Positions 1-8,634 of a stretch of DNA of 36,408 bases are shown one piece after another. The stretch covers positions 1-36,408 of the forward strand of contig CALGNK010000020.1 of the NCBI GenBank assembly GCA_937958695.1, read 5' to 3'. Both the position numbers and the translations under genes were made by a program. The stretch is from an uncultured bacterium. Its GTDB lineage: Bacteria > DUMJ01. The notes below the pieces were generated by a model. The model saw only the letters and a program-made list of their open reading frames with translations, ran no database searches and was not told the DNA's origin. How positions within the stretch are numbered: the stretch's first letter is position 1; each line of letters opens with the position of its first letter.

Positions 1-21
1 AGGTGTGGTTATAGTTAATAA

Positions 22-143
<122 letters not shown>

Positions 144-189
144 ATTTTTATATTATATTTTATAGATTTTTTTAGTTTGAGGTGATTCT

Positions 190-930
190 ATGTCTGGACA
201 TTCGAAATGGCATAATATAAGAGAGACTAAACAAAAAATGGATGCTGTTAGGGGTAAGATCTTTGGAAAGGTTACCCGTCAAATTATTATCGCGGTAAGA
301 GAAGGTGGGCCAGACCCAGAAAATAATCCAAAGCTTAGATTAGCATTAGAAAAAGCAAGAGAAGTTAATATGCCTTCTGAAAATATTAAGAGAGCCATTC
401 AGAGAGGTACTGGAGAACTAGAAGGAGCGAATTACGAAGAAGTTATATATGAAGGATACGGTCCTGGTGGGGTGGCTATTATGGTAGAAGCCACCACTGA
501 TAATAAAAATAGAACAACCGCAGAACTTAGACATGTATTTCAGCGTAATGGTGGAAGTTTGGGAGAATCAGGTTGTGTTTCCTGGATTTTTTTACGTAAA
601 GGATATATATTGATAAGTCCTGAGGAAAAGGAAGAAGACGTCTATAATGTGGCTTTGGAAGCAGAAGCAGAAGATGTAAGAAGTACTGAGGATGGCTACG
701 AGATAATAACTTCTACTGAAAATTTTGAAAGGACCAAGGAAAGTTATGCAAAAGCGGGACTTAAAATCTTAAGAGCAGAAGTTACATATCTTCCCAACAA
801 TACAGTTAGGGTAGAGAGCGATGAAGCTAGACAATTACTTAGATTGCTAGACCAATTAGAAGATCTAGATGATGTACAAAAGGTATATAGTAATTTTGAT
901 ATACCTGATGAGATTCTGATTAATGCATAA
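190..930 (+). CDS. yebC: YebC/PmpR (TACO1) family translation/regulatory factor
   Basis: A 246-residue protein of normal family length that opens with the family signature GHSKWHNI after Met-Ser. The family was long annotated as a DNA-binding regulator. Bacterial and mitochondrial members are also reported to help ribosomes translate difficult stretches such as polyproline. The start ATG follows the SD GAGGTGAT at 179-186. The gene lies directly behind the 5S rRNA and overlaps ruvC by 8 nt, a common bacterial order (yebC-ruvC-ruvA-ruvB), so it probably heads this operon. No separate promoter could be assigned with confidence in the AT-rich 46-bp gap after the 5S gene. Confidence 0.95.
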   Translation: MSGHSKWHNIRETKQKMDAVRGKIFGKVTRQIIIAVREGGPDPENNPKLRLALEKAREVNMPSENIKRAIQRGTGELEGANYEEVIYEGYGPGGVAIMVEATTDNKNRTTAELRHVFQRNGGSLGESGCVSWIFLRKGYILISPEEKEEDVYNVALEAEAEDVRSTEDGYEIITSTENFERTKESYAKAGLKILRAEVTYLPNNTVRVESDEARQLLRLLDQLEDLDDVQKVYSNFDIPDEILINA

Positions 931-1441
931 TGATATTATTATTGGTATTGACCCCGGTTCTAATATTACAGGTTATGGTTTAATAGAATTAAAAGGCAGT
1001 TCTTTTTTTCTTTTAGAATATGGAATTATTGATATATCTAGGGAATGTTCTCGTTCTAAATCTTTAGAACTCATTTTTAAAAATCTTTCATTAGTTATAG
1101 AAACTTTTGAACCGAGAATCCTTTCTCTTGAGGATATTTTTTATTATAAGAATGTCAAAAGTTCCATTGTTTTAGGCGAAGTTAGGGGTATAATATTACT
1201 CCTAGCTGGTTTATATAATCTAGATATTATGGAGTTTTCTTCAACGCAGGTAAAAAGTATTCTTACTGGTTATGGTAGAGCGGATAAGACACAGGTAAGG
1301 TTCATGGTAGAAAGACTTCTATCTGTTCAAGAGAATATTCCTACAGATGCAAGTGATGCATTAGCTCTATGCTTGTGTGCAGGACTTGAAATCTTAGGTA
1401 AGCAATGTTTTCCTATATCGAAGGTATATTATCGAGAATAG
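923..1441 (+). CDS. ruvC: Holliday junction resolvase RuvC
   Basis: A 172-residue RNase H-fold endonuclease that cuts Holliday junctions symmetrically in partnership with RuvAB. The four acidic metal ligands are visible: D10 in GIDPGS, E70 in SLEDIF, and D142 and D145 in TDASDALAL. The length is normal. The ATG start lies inside the end of yebC (8-nt overlap), which suggests translational coupling. The 3' end overlaps ruvA by 37 nt. Cytoplasmic DNA repair and recombination function; the identification is secure. Confidence 0.97.
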   Translation: MHNDIIIGIDPGSNITGYGLIELKGSSFFLLEYGIIDISRECSRSKSLELIFKNLSLVIETFEPRILSLEDIFYYKNVKSSIVLGEVRGIILLLAGLYNLDIMEFSSTQVKSILTGYGRADKTQVRFMVERLLSVQENIPTDASDALALCLCAGLEILGKQCFPISKVYYRE

Positions 1442-1974
1442 ATGATGTTTCTATAGTTTTGGATGTAAATGGAATTGGTTTTCATATTTACATTCCTCCA
1501 TCCTCAGCCAGATCTCTAAATGTTAATAAAGTTTATAAGATATTTACATCTCTTTTGTTAAATAATGGAATCCCAATACTTTATGGTTTTCTTACCGAGA
1601 AAGAGAGAGACTTATTTAATTTAATAATAAATGTCTCAGGTATAGGACCTAAGATTGGTATAACTCTGATTAGTGAACTAGGGTACGAAGGTATAGTAAG
1701 AGGTATTAAGTCTGAAGACCTTGATGTTTTAGGAGGAGTTTCTGGGGTAGGAAAGAAAAGGGCTAAAAAATTAGTGGTAGAATTAAAAGATAGACTTATC
1801 GATTTGGAAGGTATATCTCAAGAAAATAGAAAGCTTCTTACTGAAGTTCTTAAAAAATTGGGTTATAATAAGAGTGAAATAAGAAAGGTGATAGAGGAGA
1901 TGGACTTGGAAGGAAATTCTCTAGAAGACTTAGTAAAGATCTCTTTGAAGAGGTTATCGAAAGGGAATGGATAG
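1405..1974 (+). CDS. ruvA: Holliday junction DNA helicase subunit RuvA
   Basis: A 189-residue protein that binds the four-way junction as a tetramer and loads the RuvB motor. An N-terminal OB-fold covers about residues 1-65. Two helix-hairpin-helix motifs follow (SGIGPKIG at 78-85 and SGVGKKRA at 113-120), then a small C-terminal helical domain (about 145-189) that contacts RuvB. The start at 1405 is supported because MFSYIEG lines up with the usual family N-terminus, even though it puts the first 37 nt inside ruvC. It overlaps ruvB by 8 nt. Confidence 0.95.
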   Translation: MFSYIEGILSRIDDVSIVLDVNGIGFHIYIPPSSARSLNVNKVYKIFTSLLLNNGIPILYGFLTEKERDLFNLIINVSGIGPKIGITLISELGYEGIVRGIKSEDLDVLGGVSGVGKKRAKKLVVELKDRLIDLEGISQENRKLLTEVLKKLGYNKSEIRKVIEEMDLEGNSLEDLVKISLKRLSKGNG

Positions 1975-2962
1975 AGATATTTTTTCTCCTGTAGTTTTAC
2001 CAGAAGAAAAGGTTATAGAAAGCTCTCTTAGGCCTAGGTCCTTTGACGAGTTTATAGGGCAAGAAAAAGTAAAGACAAAGTTAGAAATTTTTCTTAAAGC
2101 ATCCTTTAAAAGAAGGGACGTTTTAGATCATATCTTGCTCTATGGACCTCCTGGTTTAGGGAAAACTACATTAGCTTATATTATAGCTAGTGAACTTAAG
2201 GTTCCGATTCAGGTTACTTCTGGCCCTGCGATAGAAAAAGCTGGTGAATTAGTTGCCATATTAACGTCTCTAGAAGACTGTAGTATTCTGTTTATTGACG
2301 AGATACATAGACTTGGAAAACCTATAGAGGAAATACTATATCCGGCTATGGAAGAAAGAGAAGTCGATATAGTTATAGGTAAGGGAACAGGTGCTAGGGC
2401 AATAAGAATTAAATTACCTAGATTTACTCTTATCGGAGCTACTACTAGATTTGGCTTAGTGTCTCCACCATTAAGAGATAGGTTTGGTATTATTGAGAGG
2501 TTAGATTATTATACCCCTGAGGAGATACTAAAGATAGTGGAAAGGTCTGCTAGAATATTAAATATAAAATACGAAATAGATGCACTTAAAGAGATCTCAT
2601 ATAGGTCTAGAGGGACGCCAAGAATTGCTAATAGGCTTATAAAAAGAGTGAGGGACTATGCAGAGGTAAAAGGAGATGGTTTTATCTCTTATCATTTGGC
2701 TATAGAGGCGCTAAATCTCTTTGAGATAGAAGAGCATGGGCTAGATAGAGAAGATTTAAGAATCTTAGAAACTATAGCCTACAAGTTTAATGGTGGACCG
2801 GTAGGAATAGAGACACTTTCATCAGCTATTGGAGAGTCTAGCGAAACTATAGAAGAGATATATGAGCCTTATCTTATAAAAATGGGGTATATAGAAAAAA
2901 CTCCAAGGGGAAGAATTATTACTGAAAATGGCCTTAATATTTTAAAGAGGAAAATGGTATGA
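1967..2962 (+). CDS. ruvB: Holliday junction branch migration ATPase RuvB
   Basis: A 331-residue AAA+ ATPase that drives branch migration on RuvA-bound junctions. Visible motifs are Walker A GPPGLGKT (60-67), Walker B FIDEIH (109-114), sensor 1 GATTRFG (157-163), arginine finger R170 in LRDRFG, and a C-terminal winged helix from about residue 255. The length is typical. The start codon lies 8 nt inside ruvA and the stop overlaps the start of queH by 4 nt, so it belongs to a tightly coupled operon. Confidence 0.97.
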   Translation: MDRDIFSPVVLPEEKVIESSLRPRSFDEFIGQEKVKTKLEIFLKASFKRRDVLDHILLYGPPGLGKTTLAYIIASELKVPIQVTSGPAIEKAGELVAILTSLEDCSILFIDEIHRLGKPIEEILYPAMEEREVDIVIGKGTGARAIRIKLPRFTLIGATTRFGLVSPPLRDRFGIIERLDYYTPEEILKIVERSARILNIKYEIDALKEISYRSRGTPRIANRLIKRVRDYAEVKGDGFISYHLAIEALNLFEIEEHGLDREDLRILETIAYKFNGGPVGIETLSSAIGESSETIEEIYEPYLIKMGYIEKTPRGRIITENGLNILKRKMV

Positions 2963-3507
2963 AGCTTCTCTTGCATATATGCTGTGCTAGATGTGTTATA
3001 TATCCACTAGAGAGATTAAAGACGAATTATGAAGTTATTGGTTATTATTTTAATCCAAATATTCATCCTACTACTGAGTATATATTAAGAGGAGAGGCTT
3101 TGAAAAGCTACTTGGAAAAGGAGAAAATTCCTCTCCTTATAGGAGAATATAATCCTCGGATCCATTTGGAGATAGCTTTAGATTCCTTAGAAAATAGATG
3201 TGAGTCTTGTTACTTATTAAGATTAAAAGAAACTGTTAGGAAGGCTAAAGACTTAGGGATAGACTATTTTTCTACTACTCTTTTAGTAAGCCCCTACCAA
3301 AATCATACTAGGATAAAGGAGATTGGGGAGGAGTTGGCTAAAGAAGAAGATATTAAATTTTACTACGAGGATTTTAGAATTGGTTGGCATAGTTCTCAGA
3401 GAATAGCAGACGAGTTAAATATATACAAGCAGAAGTACTGCGGATGCATATTTAGTGAGTATGAGAGATTTGAGAGAAAGGTGAAAAGATTTACTTCCTT
3501 GGGGTGA
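2959..3507 (+). CDS. queH: Epoxyqueuosine reductase QueH (DUF208 family)
   Basis: A 182-residue protein of the QueH family, which carries out the last step of queuosine synthesis in tRNA (epoxyqueuosine to queuosine) without a cobalamin cofactor. The family cysteine pattern is complete: C8, C9 and C12 in HICCARC, C81 and C84 in CESC, and C161 and C163 in CGC. Some of these bind an Fe-S cluster in characterised members. The start overlaps the ruvB stop by 4 nt. Other queuosine genes are not in the window. The function follows from the family, not from local context. Confidence 0.9.
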   Translation: MKLLLHICCARCVIYPLERLKTNYEVIGYYFNPNIHPTTEYILRGEALKSYLEKEKIPLLIGEYNPRIHLEIALDSLENRCESCYLLRLKETVRKAKDLGIDYFSTTLLVSPYQNHTRIKEIGEELAKEEDIKFYYEDFRIGWHSSQRIADELNIYKQKYCGCIFSEYERFERKVKRFTSLG

Positions 3508-3514
3508 TATAAGT

Positions 3515-3727
3515 ATGGAATACCTTGGGAAGGTTTTAATTCTATTTGGAGTCATTTTTGTTTTACTTGGTTTGTTTTTAGTTTTCTTCGATCGTATTCC
3601 CTACATAGGAAAACTTCCTGGAGATATTATTATAAGAAGAGGAAATACCATAATATTCTTTCCGATAATAACCTGCATATTATTGAGTATAATTATATCC
3701 TTAGTTCTAAATATCTTTAGAAGATAA
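3515..3727 (+). CDS. DUF2905 family small membrane protein
   Basis: A 70-residue protein with two hydrophobic segments (about residues 5-24 and 47-66). A short loop between them contains the family-typical stretch IPYIGKLPGDI followed by basic residues. It matches the DUF2905 family of two-pass inner-membrane proteins, whose function is unknown. The SD GGGGTGAT at 3500-3507 sits inside the end of queH, so translation is probably coupled. It is the last gene of the yebC-ruv operon. Its stop lies 3 nt from the stop of the convergent exonuclease gene, leaving no room for a separate terminator. Confidence 0.85.
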   Translation: MEYLGKVLILFGVIFVLLGLFLVFFDRIPYIGKLPGDIIIRRGNTIIFFPIITCILLSIIISLVLNIFRR

Positions 3728-3730
3728 AGG

Positions 3731-4627
3731 TTAAGTCTGTTTCTGCTGATAGGTCTTATTGAATCTCGGTTCTAGCATTTGTACTAGTTCTTTCTCTAGA
3801 AGATAGGCTTCAAATTCGGTTGTAGTTATTATATATTCTAAAGAATTAGTATGTTTCAGAAGTTCTTCTCTATTTTTAGATATGCCTTCATGTATATAGA
3901 AATAATTAGATATCTTTGACTTTAAATCTTTAGACTTTGTTATATACAACACATTACCTATTTCATCTAGAAATATGATAACTCCAGGATTATGAGGGGC
4001 CTCTTCAATAATATCTCTTAACTTCATAAAGTTTGATGGAACTTTATAGCTTCCATCTAATCTTCTCTGAAGATCTTCCCAAGTAATTACACCTTCACTG
4101 TCTAATATTTTTAGCATCTTACCTAGTATCCGAGCGGTAGCTTCAGCATCATACATAGCCCTATGTCTGTGTGTTATCTCTATACCAAAATATTCTGCAA
4201 GGCTATCTAGTCCTCTTCTAGGAAGCTTTAGTAATCTTCTAGCCATATTTAATGTACATAATACGTCCCCTTGATATTGAGGTCGTCCTAATCTTTCTAA
4301 TTCGTAGTTTAAGAAGGTAAGATCAAATCTGGCGTTATGCGCTACAAATATTTTATCTCCAATAAGATCCATAAGTTTTGGAATGACAACTTCTGCAGGA
4401 GGAGCAGATTTTATCATCTCAGGAGTTATTCCAGTTAAAAATGTTATAAAAGGGGGAATACTTTTACCAGGATGTATTAGACTAGAGAAATAGTCTATTA
4501 TCTTTCCCTTGGTAAATACAACTGCTCCTACTTCGATTATTCTATCTATAAATGCCAAACTACCAGTTGTCTCAAAATCTACTACTATATATTCTAGATC
4601 CCAAATACTTTTTTCACGATTAACCAT
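3731..4627 (-). CDS. DnaQ-like 3'-5' exonuclease fused to a degenerate UvrC-type GIY-YIG domain
   Basis: A 298-residue protein. Residues about 12-172 form a DEDDh exonuclease with all five catalytic residues visible: D17 and E19 in DFET, D102 in NARFD, and H155 and D160 in HRAMYD. Residues about 205-295 resemble the UvrC N-terminal GIY-YIG nuclease, but the catalytic Tyr is Ile (I217), the YIG glycine is Thr (T230) and the catalytic Arg is Lys (K238). Only E278 and N290 remain. The exonuclease is probably active on DNA or RNA ends, while the second half probably binds rather than cuts. Exonuclease/GIY-YIG fusions are known in bacteria, where they are often labelled DNA polymerase III epsilon-like. 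No clear SD precedes the ATG. Confidence 0.88.
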   Translation of the reverse strand: MVNREKSIWDLEYIVVDFETTGSLAFIDRIIEVGAVVFTKGKIIDYFSSLIHPGKSIPPFITFLTGITPEMIKSAPPAEVVIPKLMDLIGDKIFVAHNARFDLTFLNYELERLGRPQYQGDVLCTLNMARRLLKLPRRGLDSLAEYFGIEITHRHRAMYDAEATARILGKMLKILDSEGVITWEDLQRRLDGSYKVPSNFMKLRDIIEEAPHNPGVIIFLDEIGNVLYITKSKDLKSKISNYFYIHEGISKNREELLKHTNSLEYIITTTEFEAYLLEKELVQMLEPRFNKTYQQKQT

Positions 4628-4628
4628 C

Positions 4629-4657
4629 TTGACATATAGACCATTCTATTGTAATAT
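4629..4657 (+). promoter_or_regulatory. Promoter of tRNA-Glu
   Basis: A consensus -35 TTGACA (4629-4634), a 17-bp spacer and a -10 TAATAT (4652-4657). Transcription would begin around 4664, ten bases before the mature tRNA. The -35 box starts just 2 bp upstream of the divergent exonuclease start codon, so the promoter occupies the only upstream space available to that gene. Confidence 0.72.
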
Positions 4658-4673
4658 AAATATATCATGAAAT

Positions 4674-4749
4674 GGCCCCTTCGTCTAGTGGCCCAGGACG
4701 TCGGGTTCTCAGCTCGAAGACAGGGGTTCGACTCCCCTAGGGGCTACCA
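4674..4749 (+). tRNA. tRNA-Glu (anticodon CUC)
   Basis: A complete cloverleaf. The acceptor GGCCCCT pairs with AGGGGCT. The D arm is followed by the anticodon stem TCGGG/CTCGA enclosing loop TTCTCAG, which gives anticodon CUC reading GAG. The T arm CAGGGG-TTCGACT-CCCCT is intact. Discriminator A and an encoded CCA close the 3' end. The sequence is close to typical bacterial tRNA-Glu outside the anticodon stem. A T-rich stretch follows, but no clear hairpin terminator. Confidence 0.95.
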
Positions 4750-4864
4750 ATGTTTCTAAAATTTCGAGCTAAAGATTTATAATTCAAACTTAGAGATAAT
4801 TATCAAATATAGTATGCTTTCATTTTTTCTATAGAGGCATATATCTATAAGTCTGAGCAGATTA

Positions 4865-4900
4865 TTGTCATTTGATATTAAGCACTTTATATGCTAAACT
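4865..4900 (+). promoter_or_regulatory. Probable promoter region of the MurNAc salvage operon
   Basis: The 176-bp gap after the tRNA carries overlapping promoter-like boxes: TTGTCA (4865-4870) with TTATAT 16 bp later, and TTGATA (4872-4877) with TAAACT 17 bp later. The exact pair cannot be decided by eye. The SD AAGGAG lies at about 4909-4914, ahead of the ATG at 4926. The rest of the gap (4750-4864) is AT-rich, with nothing recognisable beyond a T-run. Confidence 0.4.
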
Positions 4901-4925
4901 TTTCTAACAAGGAGAGACGTAAGAA

Positions 4926-6149
4926 ATGTTCAGGATGATACTATGCGTCTTACTTATGGTCCTATTGTTTAGTATGGTAATATTAGTAGAAGGCAAGGTA
5001 AGGTTAGGATTAGAGATACTTATAAATGAAAAGATTGACCTTATAAAAGGAAAACGTATAGGGCTTATTACTAACCAGACAGGGGTTGATAGCCAGTTAA
5101 GGAGTAACATAAGTATACTTTCTAAGATTCCTAGAGTTAAATTAGTAGCTTTGTTTGCTCCAGAGCATGGTATAAGAGGGGAAGGGATTGCTGGAGAATA
5201 TGTAAAGAGCTATATAGATGAGGAAACTAATCTACCTGTATATAGTCTCTATGGAGAGACGAGAAAGCCAACAAAAGATATGTTGAAAGATTTAGATGCA
5301 ATTATCTTTGATATACAAGATGTTGGCGTAAGACATTATACTTATATATCTACTATGGCTTTAGCTATGGAATCTGCTAAAGAAAATAGGATAGATTTTA
5401 TAGTCCTTGATAGGCCGAATCCTCTTGGTGGAATTAATGTAGATGGTCCGATATTAGAGCCTGAATTTAGATCTTTTATTGGCTTATATCCTATACCTAA
5501 TATCTATGGGATGACAGTTGGAGAGTTGGCTCTTCTTTTTAACAATGAATTTAGGATATCGGCAAAGCTAACAGTGGTACCTATGGATGGATGGAATAGG
5601 GGTATGAAATTTGATGATACAGGTCTATACTGGGTAATTTCTTCTCCAAATATCCCAGATTTTGAAACTGTACTCCTATATCCTTGTACAGGCCCTATAG
5701 GAGATACCTATCTTTCTGTAGGTATAGGAACGACTAAACCTTTTCATTTTGTTGGAGCTCCGTATATTAATCCTAACAAACTTATAGAGGAGCTTTTAAA
5801 GAGAAGGATTGAAGGAGTAATTTTTAGGTTAGTATATTTTATACCGAAATACTCGAAGTTTCAAAATGAAGTTTGTAAAGGGGTTGAAATTTTTATAACC
5901 GATAGAAATAGATTTAATCCTCTGGAGACTTGTCTAAATATTCTGGATATTGTATACAAACTATATCGTAAAGATTTTAACTGGGGAGATAAGTCTGGTG
6001 GAAGATATCTATTTGACTTGAGTATGGGGACTGACAAGGTTAGAAAATATATAGAAGCTGGAATGAATTCGAAGGAGATTATGAAACTTTGGAAGAAGGA
6101 TCTAGAGAATTTTATGGTAATTAGAAATAAGTATCTAATATATAAATAA
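4926..6149 (+). CDS. namZ: NamZ-like exo-beta-N-acetylmuramidase (DUF1343, GH171)
   Basis: A 407-residue protein starting with a hydrophobic signal or anchor (about residues 1-22), so it is exported. Family motifs are GLITNQTGVD (46-55), LFAPEHGIRGE (76-86), FDIQDVGVRHYTY (128-140) and LDRPNPLGG (161-169). Characterised members release MurNAc from the non-reducing ends of peptidoglycan fragments. The two genes behind it encode a sugar kinase and the MurNAc-6-phosphate etherase MurQ, which strongly supports a MurNAc salvage role. The gene symbol is by homology. SD AAGGAG precedes the ATG. Confidence 0.88.
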   Translation: MFRMILCVLLMVLLFSMVILVEGKVRLGLEILINEKIDLIKGKRIGLITNQTGVDSQLRSNISILSKIPRVKLVALFAPEHGIRGEGIAGEYVKSYIDEETNLPVYSLYGETRKPTKDMLKDLDAIIFDIQDVGVRHYTYISTMALAMESAKENRIDFIVLDRPNPLGGINVDGPILEPEFRSFIGLYPIPNIYGMTVGELALLFNNEFRISAKLTVVPMDGWNRGMKFDDTGLYWVISSPNIPDFETVLLYPCTGPIGDTYLSVGIGTTKPFHFVGAPYINPNKLIEELLKRRIEGVIFRLVYFIPKYSKFQNEVCKGVEIFITDRNRFNPLETCLNILDIVYKLYRKDFNWGDKSGGRYLFDLSMGTDKVRKYIEAGMNSKEIMKLWKKDLENFMVIRNKYLIYK

Positions 6150-6163
6150 GGAGAGAATAATAA

Positions 6164-7075
6164 TTGACTAGGTATATCCTTGGTATAGATGGTGGAGGTA
6201 CAAAGACAGAAGTAGTTATTTCTTCAGAAACGGGCGAGATAATCTCTAGAGCCTATAGTGGTCCCTCAAATTGGACCACAACTCCTAAGAAGATTGCTAA
6301 GGAAAATATTATAGAAGGTATAGAATCTGCCCTTAAACAAGTTCCAGATATCAAGATCGATCTAATTAGTGCTGGGGTAGCTGGAGTGTCAAAAAGAGAG
6401 TTAGAAATGAGAGAGTTTTTGCTTTCTCTGAACATAGCTAAAGAGGTTATAGTAACCACTGATGCGTATATTGCTCTTGCAGGGGCTCTTTTAGATACTG
6501 AAGGCGTAATAGTAATAGCTGGAACTGGTTCTATAGGATATGGGAGAAGAGATGATCTAGAAAAAAGAACTGGTGGATGGGGTTATCTTTTGGGAGATGA
6601 GGGGAGCGCATACGACGTTGGTAGAAAGGGAATTATAGCTAGTCTTAAGGCATACGATGGAAGAGGAGAAGAAACTATTCTCTTAGATATGTTTTATGAA
6701 TATATGGGATATGGAGATATGGAAGCTCTAGTAAAAATTATCTATGAAAGGGCTAAAGATACTATATCGGGCTTTGCTAAGTATGTAGTTAAAGCTGGCG
6801 AAATGGGAGATAGGGTAGCTTTGGGTATATTACACTCTGCTGCTTATGAACTAAGCCTTCTTGGCGTTACAACAGCGGAAGGAATAGGGTATGGAAGAGA
6901 TGATATTTTTAATCTTGCTTATACAGGTGGATTTTTTAAGGCTAAAGATATCGTAATAGGACCTTTTACTAAGTTTATAAAAGAGAGATTCCCAAATGCC
7001 AATGTCTTTCCTGCTAAAGCGGAGCCTATAATTGGTGCCATAATAATAGGTCAGAGATTTCTAAAGGAGAGATGA
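6164..7075 (+). CDS. murK: BadF/BadG-type sugar kinase, probable MurNAc/GlcNAc kinase
   Basis: A 303-residue ASKHA-fold kinase. Phosphate-binding motif 1 is DGGGTKT (9-15), D100 in TTDAYIAL is the likely catalytic base, phosphate-binding motif 2 is GTGSIGYG (120-127), and GGWGYLLGDEGSA (137-149) is typical of N-acetylhexosamine kinases of the BadF/BadG group. The start is TTG at 6164, with SD AAGGAGAG 9-10 nt upstream. Placed between namZ and murQ, it probably phosphorylates MurNAc (and perhaps GlcNAc) to the 6-phosphate used by MurQ. This matches Clostridium MurK, but substrate specificity is inferred from context. Confidence 0.82.
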   Translation: MTRYILGIDGGGTKTEVVISSETGEIISRAYSGPSNWTTTPKKIAKENIIEGIESALKQVPDIKIDLISAGVAGVSKRELEMREFLLSLNIAKEVIVTTDAYIALAGALLDTEGVIVIAGTGSIGYGRRDDLEKRTGGWGYLLGDEGSAYDVGRKGIIASLKAYDGRGEETILLDMFYEYMGYGDMEALVKIIYERAKDTISGFAKYVVKAGEMGDRVALGILHSAAYELSLLGVTTAEGIGYGRDDIFNLAYTGGFFKAKDIVIGPFTKFIKERFPNANVFPAKAEPIIGAIIIGQRFLKER

Positions 7076-7082
7076 ATGTTCT

Positions 7083-7988
7083 ATGGGAACTGAAGATTAT
7101 AATGAATTGACATCAAATTTTGACTTGTTGAGCACTTTAGAGATGGCTAAGATTATGAATGAAGAGGATAAGAAGGTTCCTCTAGCCATAGAAAGAGTCT
7201 TGCCTGAGATAGCTAGAGCCATAGATATTATAGTGGAGAGTTTTAAAAAGGGTGGTAGGCTTTTCTATGTAGGTGCGGGAACTAGTGGAAGGCTAGGAAT
7301 CTTAGATGCGGCAGAATGTCCTCCTACTTTTAGTGTTGACCCTGAAATGGTTCAAGGGATAATTGCAGGCGGAGAAAAAGCTATCACTTCTGCAGTAGAG
7401 TATGCTGAGGATGATACTGAGCAGGGAAGAGAAGAGATAAGAAAGAGAGGAGTATCAGAGAATGATGTGGTTGTAGGAATTACTGCTAGTGGAACTACTC
7501 CGTTTGTAGTTTCAGCCTTAGAGGAAGCTTATAATAGGGGAGCTAAGACTATTTTAATAACTAACAACTATAATTCACCAGTTAAGGATTTTGTAGATGT
7601 AGCTATAGAAATAGATACTGGTCCGGAAGTAATAGCTGGGTCTACCAGATTAAAGGCAGGGACTTCTCAAAAATTAGTTTTAAATATGTTTAGTACTATA
7701 AGTATGGCTAAGTTAGGTAAGGTCTATGGAAATATTATGGTTGATGTAAAACCTACTAATCAAAAGCTTATAAATAGGGCTGTTAAGATAATAAAAAAGG
7801 TAACTGAAACTACAGAAGATATAGCTATAGAAAGATTAAAGGCTTGTAATATGAATGTAAAGGAAGCTATAGTAAGCATAATTGGGAATTTAAGTCCTGC
7901 AGAGAGTAAGAGGTTGTTAGAGGAATCGAACTATTATCTGAGATCAGCTCTTGAAAAACTTGGAAAGAATAGTGTAGTAGAGCCTTGA
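7083..7988 (+). CDS. murQ: N-acetylmuramic acid 6-phosphate etherase MurQ
   Basis: A 301-residue SIS-fold lyase that removes D-lactate from MurNAc-6-phosphate to give GlcNAc-6-phosphate. The phosphosugar-binding loop GAGTSGRLG is at 64-72. E78 in AAECPPT and E109 in YAEDDTEQG keep the 31-residue spacing of the two catalytic glutamates in characterised MurQ. The length is normal. It lies 7 nt after the kinase and shares its SD AAGGAGAG region. It completes a three-gene salvage set. No phosphotransferase MurP is present, consistent with uptake of unphosphorylated MurNAc. Confidence 0.95.
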   Translation: MGTEDYNELTSNFDLLSTLEMAKIMNEEDKKVPLAIERVLPEIARAIDIIVESFKKGGRLFYVGAGTSGRLGILDAAECPPTFSVDPEMVQGIIAGGEKAITSAVEYAEDDTEQGREEIRKRGVSENDVVVGITASGTTPFVVSALEEAYNRGAKTILITNNYNSPVKDFVDVAIEIDTGPEVIAGSTRLKAGTSQKLVLNMFSTISMAKLGKVYGNIMVDVKPTNQKLINRAVKIIKKVTETTEDIAIERLKACNMNVKEAIVSIIGNLSPAESKRLLEESNYYLRSALEKLGKNSVVEP

Positions 7989-8022
7989 AATTTAAGATTC
8001 TTTATGTTAATCTCTTTAAGAG

Positions 8023-8619
8023 ATGAGACTTAATATCTTAAGTTTATTGTTGAGTGTACCAGCTATCCTAATAGCCATTACATTTCATGAATATGCTCAT
8101 GGATGGGCTGCCTATAAATTAGGAGACCCTACTCCTAAGTTTTATGGTAGGTTGACATTAAACCCCCTAGCCCATTTAGATCCTATTGGAACGATCATGT
8201 TGCTTATATTTAGATTTGGCTGGGCTAAGCCGGTGCCTATAAATCCAAATAATTTCAGTAACTACAGAAGAGATACAATATTAGTATCTATTGCAGGACC
8301 TTCTGCTAATTTCCTTTTAGCTATACTGTTTGCATTAATAGGAAGGATATTTATGCCGTTTTATGTGGTACCAATAAATATGTTTCTCTCTATAGGTATT
8401 TATATAAATATAGCACTTGCTATCTTTAATCTTTTACCTATTCCTCCTTTAGATGGTTCCAAGCTTTTACTACTTTTTTTACCATATCGATATATGTATG
8501 TTATGGAATTTTTGGAACAGTATGGCTTTATAATTGTAGTAATGTTAATAGCATTTACTAACTTTATAGGAGTAATAGTTTCTCCAATTGTAAATTGGCT
8601 ATTTAATATTTTTGTATAG
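8023..8619 (+). CDS. Site-2 protease family zinc metalloprotease (M50)
   Basis: A 198-residue integral membrane protein with about five to six hydrophobic segments. The zinc site HExxH is H22-E23-H26 in FHEYAHG, and the third ligand D144 lies in NLLPIPPLDGSK. The NPLAHLDPIG motif (47-56) is typical of the short bacterial M50B family without a PDZ domain (YwhC type). The natural substrate is unknown. In many bacteria this gene sits next to trpS, as here. The ATG has no clear SD and is part of a short palindrome (8010-8024). Confidence 0.88.
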   Translation: MRLNILSLLLSVPAILIAITFHEYAHGWAAYKLGDPTPKFYGRLTLNPLAHLDPIGTIMLLIFRFGWAKPVPINPNNFSNYRRDTILVSIAGPSANFLLAILFALIGRIFMPFYVVPINMFLSIGIYINIALAIFNLLPIPPLDGSKLLLLFLPYRYMYVMEFLEQYGFIIVVMLIAFTNFIGVIVSPIVNWLFNIFV

Positions 8620-8634
8620 TGAATGGAGGTAGAT

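Noticed and set aside
1405-1441. The 37-nt ruvC/ruvA overlap as a wrongly chosen ruvA start
   Set aside because: The residues encoded in the overlap ([12 protein letters not shown]) align with the normal RuvA N-terminus, so the overlap appears real.
8010-8024. Palindrome ATCTCTT-T-AAGAGAT at the M50 protease start codon as a terminator or operator
   Set aside because: A one-base loop cannot form a stable terminator, no T-run follows, and a single short AT-rich palindrome is weak evidence for an operator.
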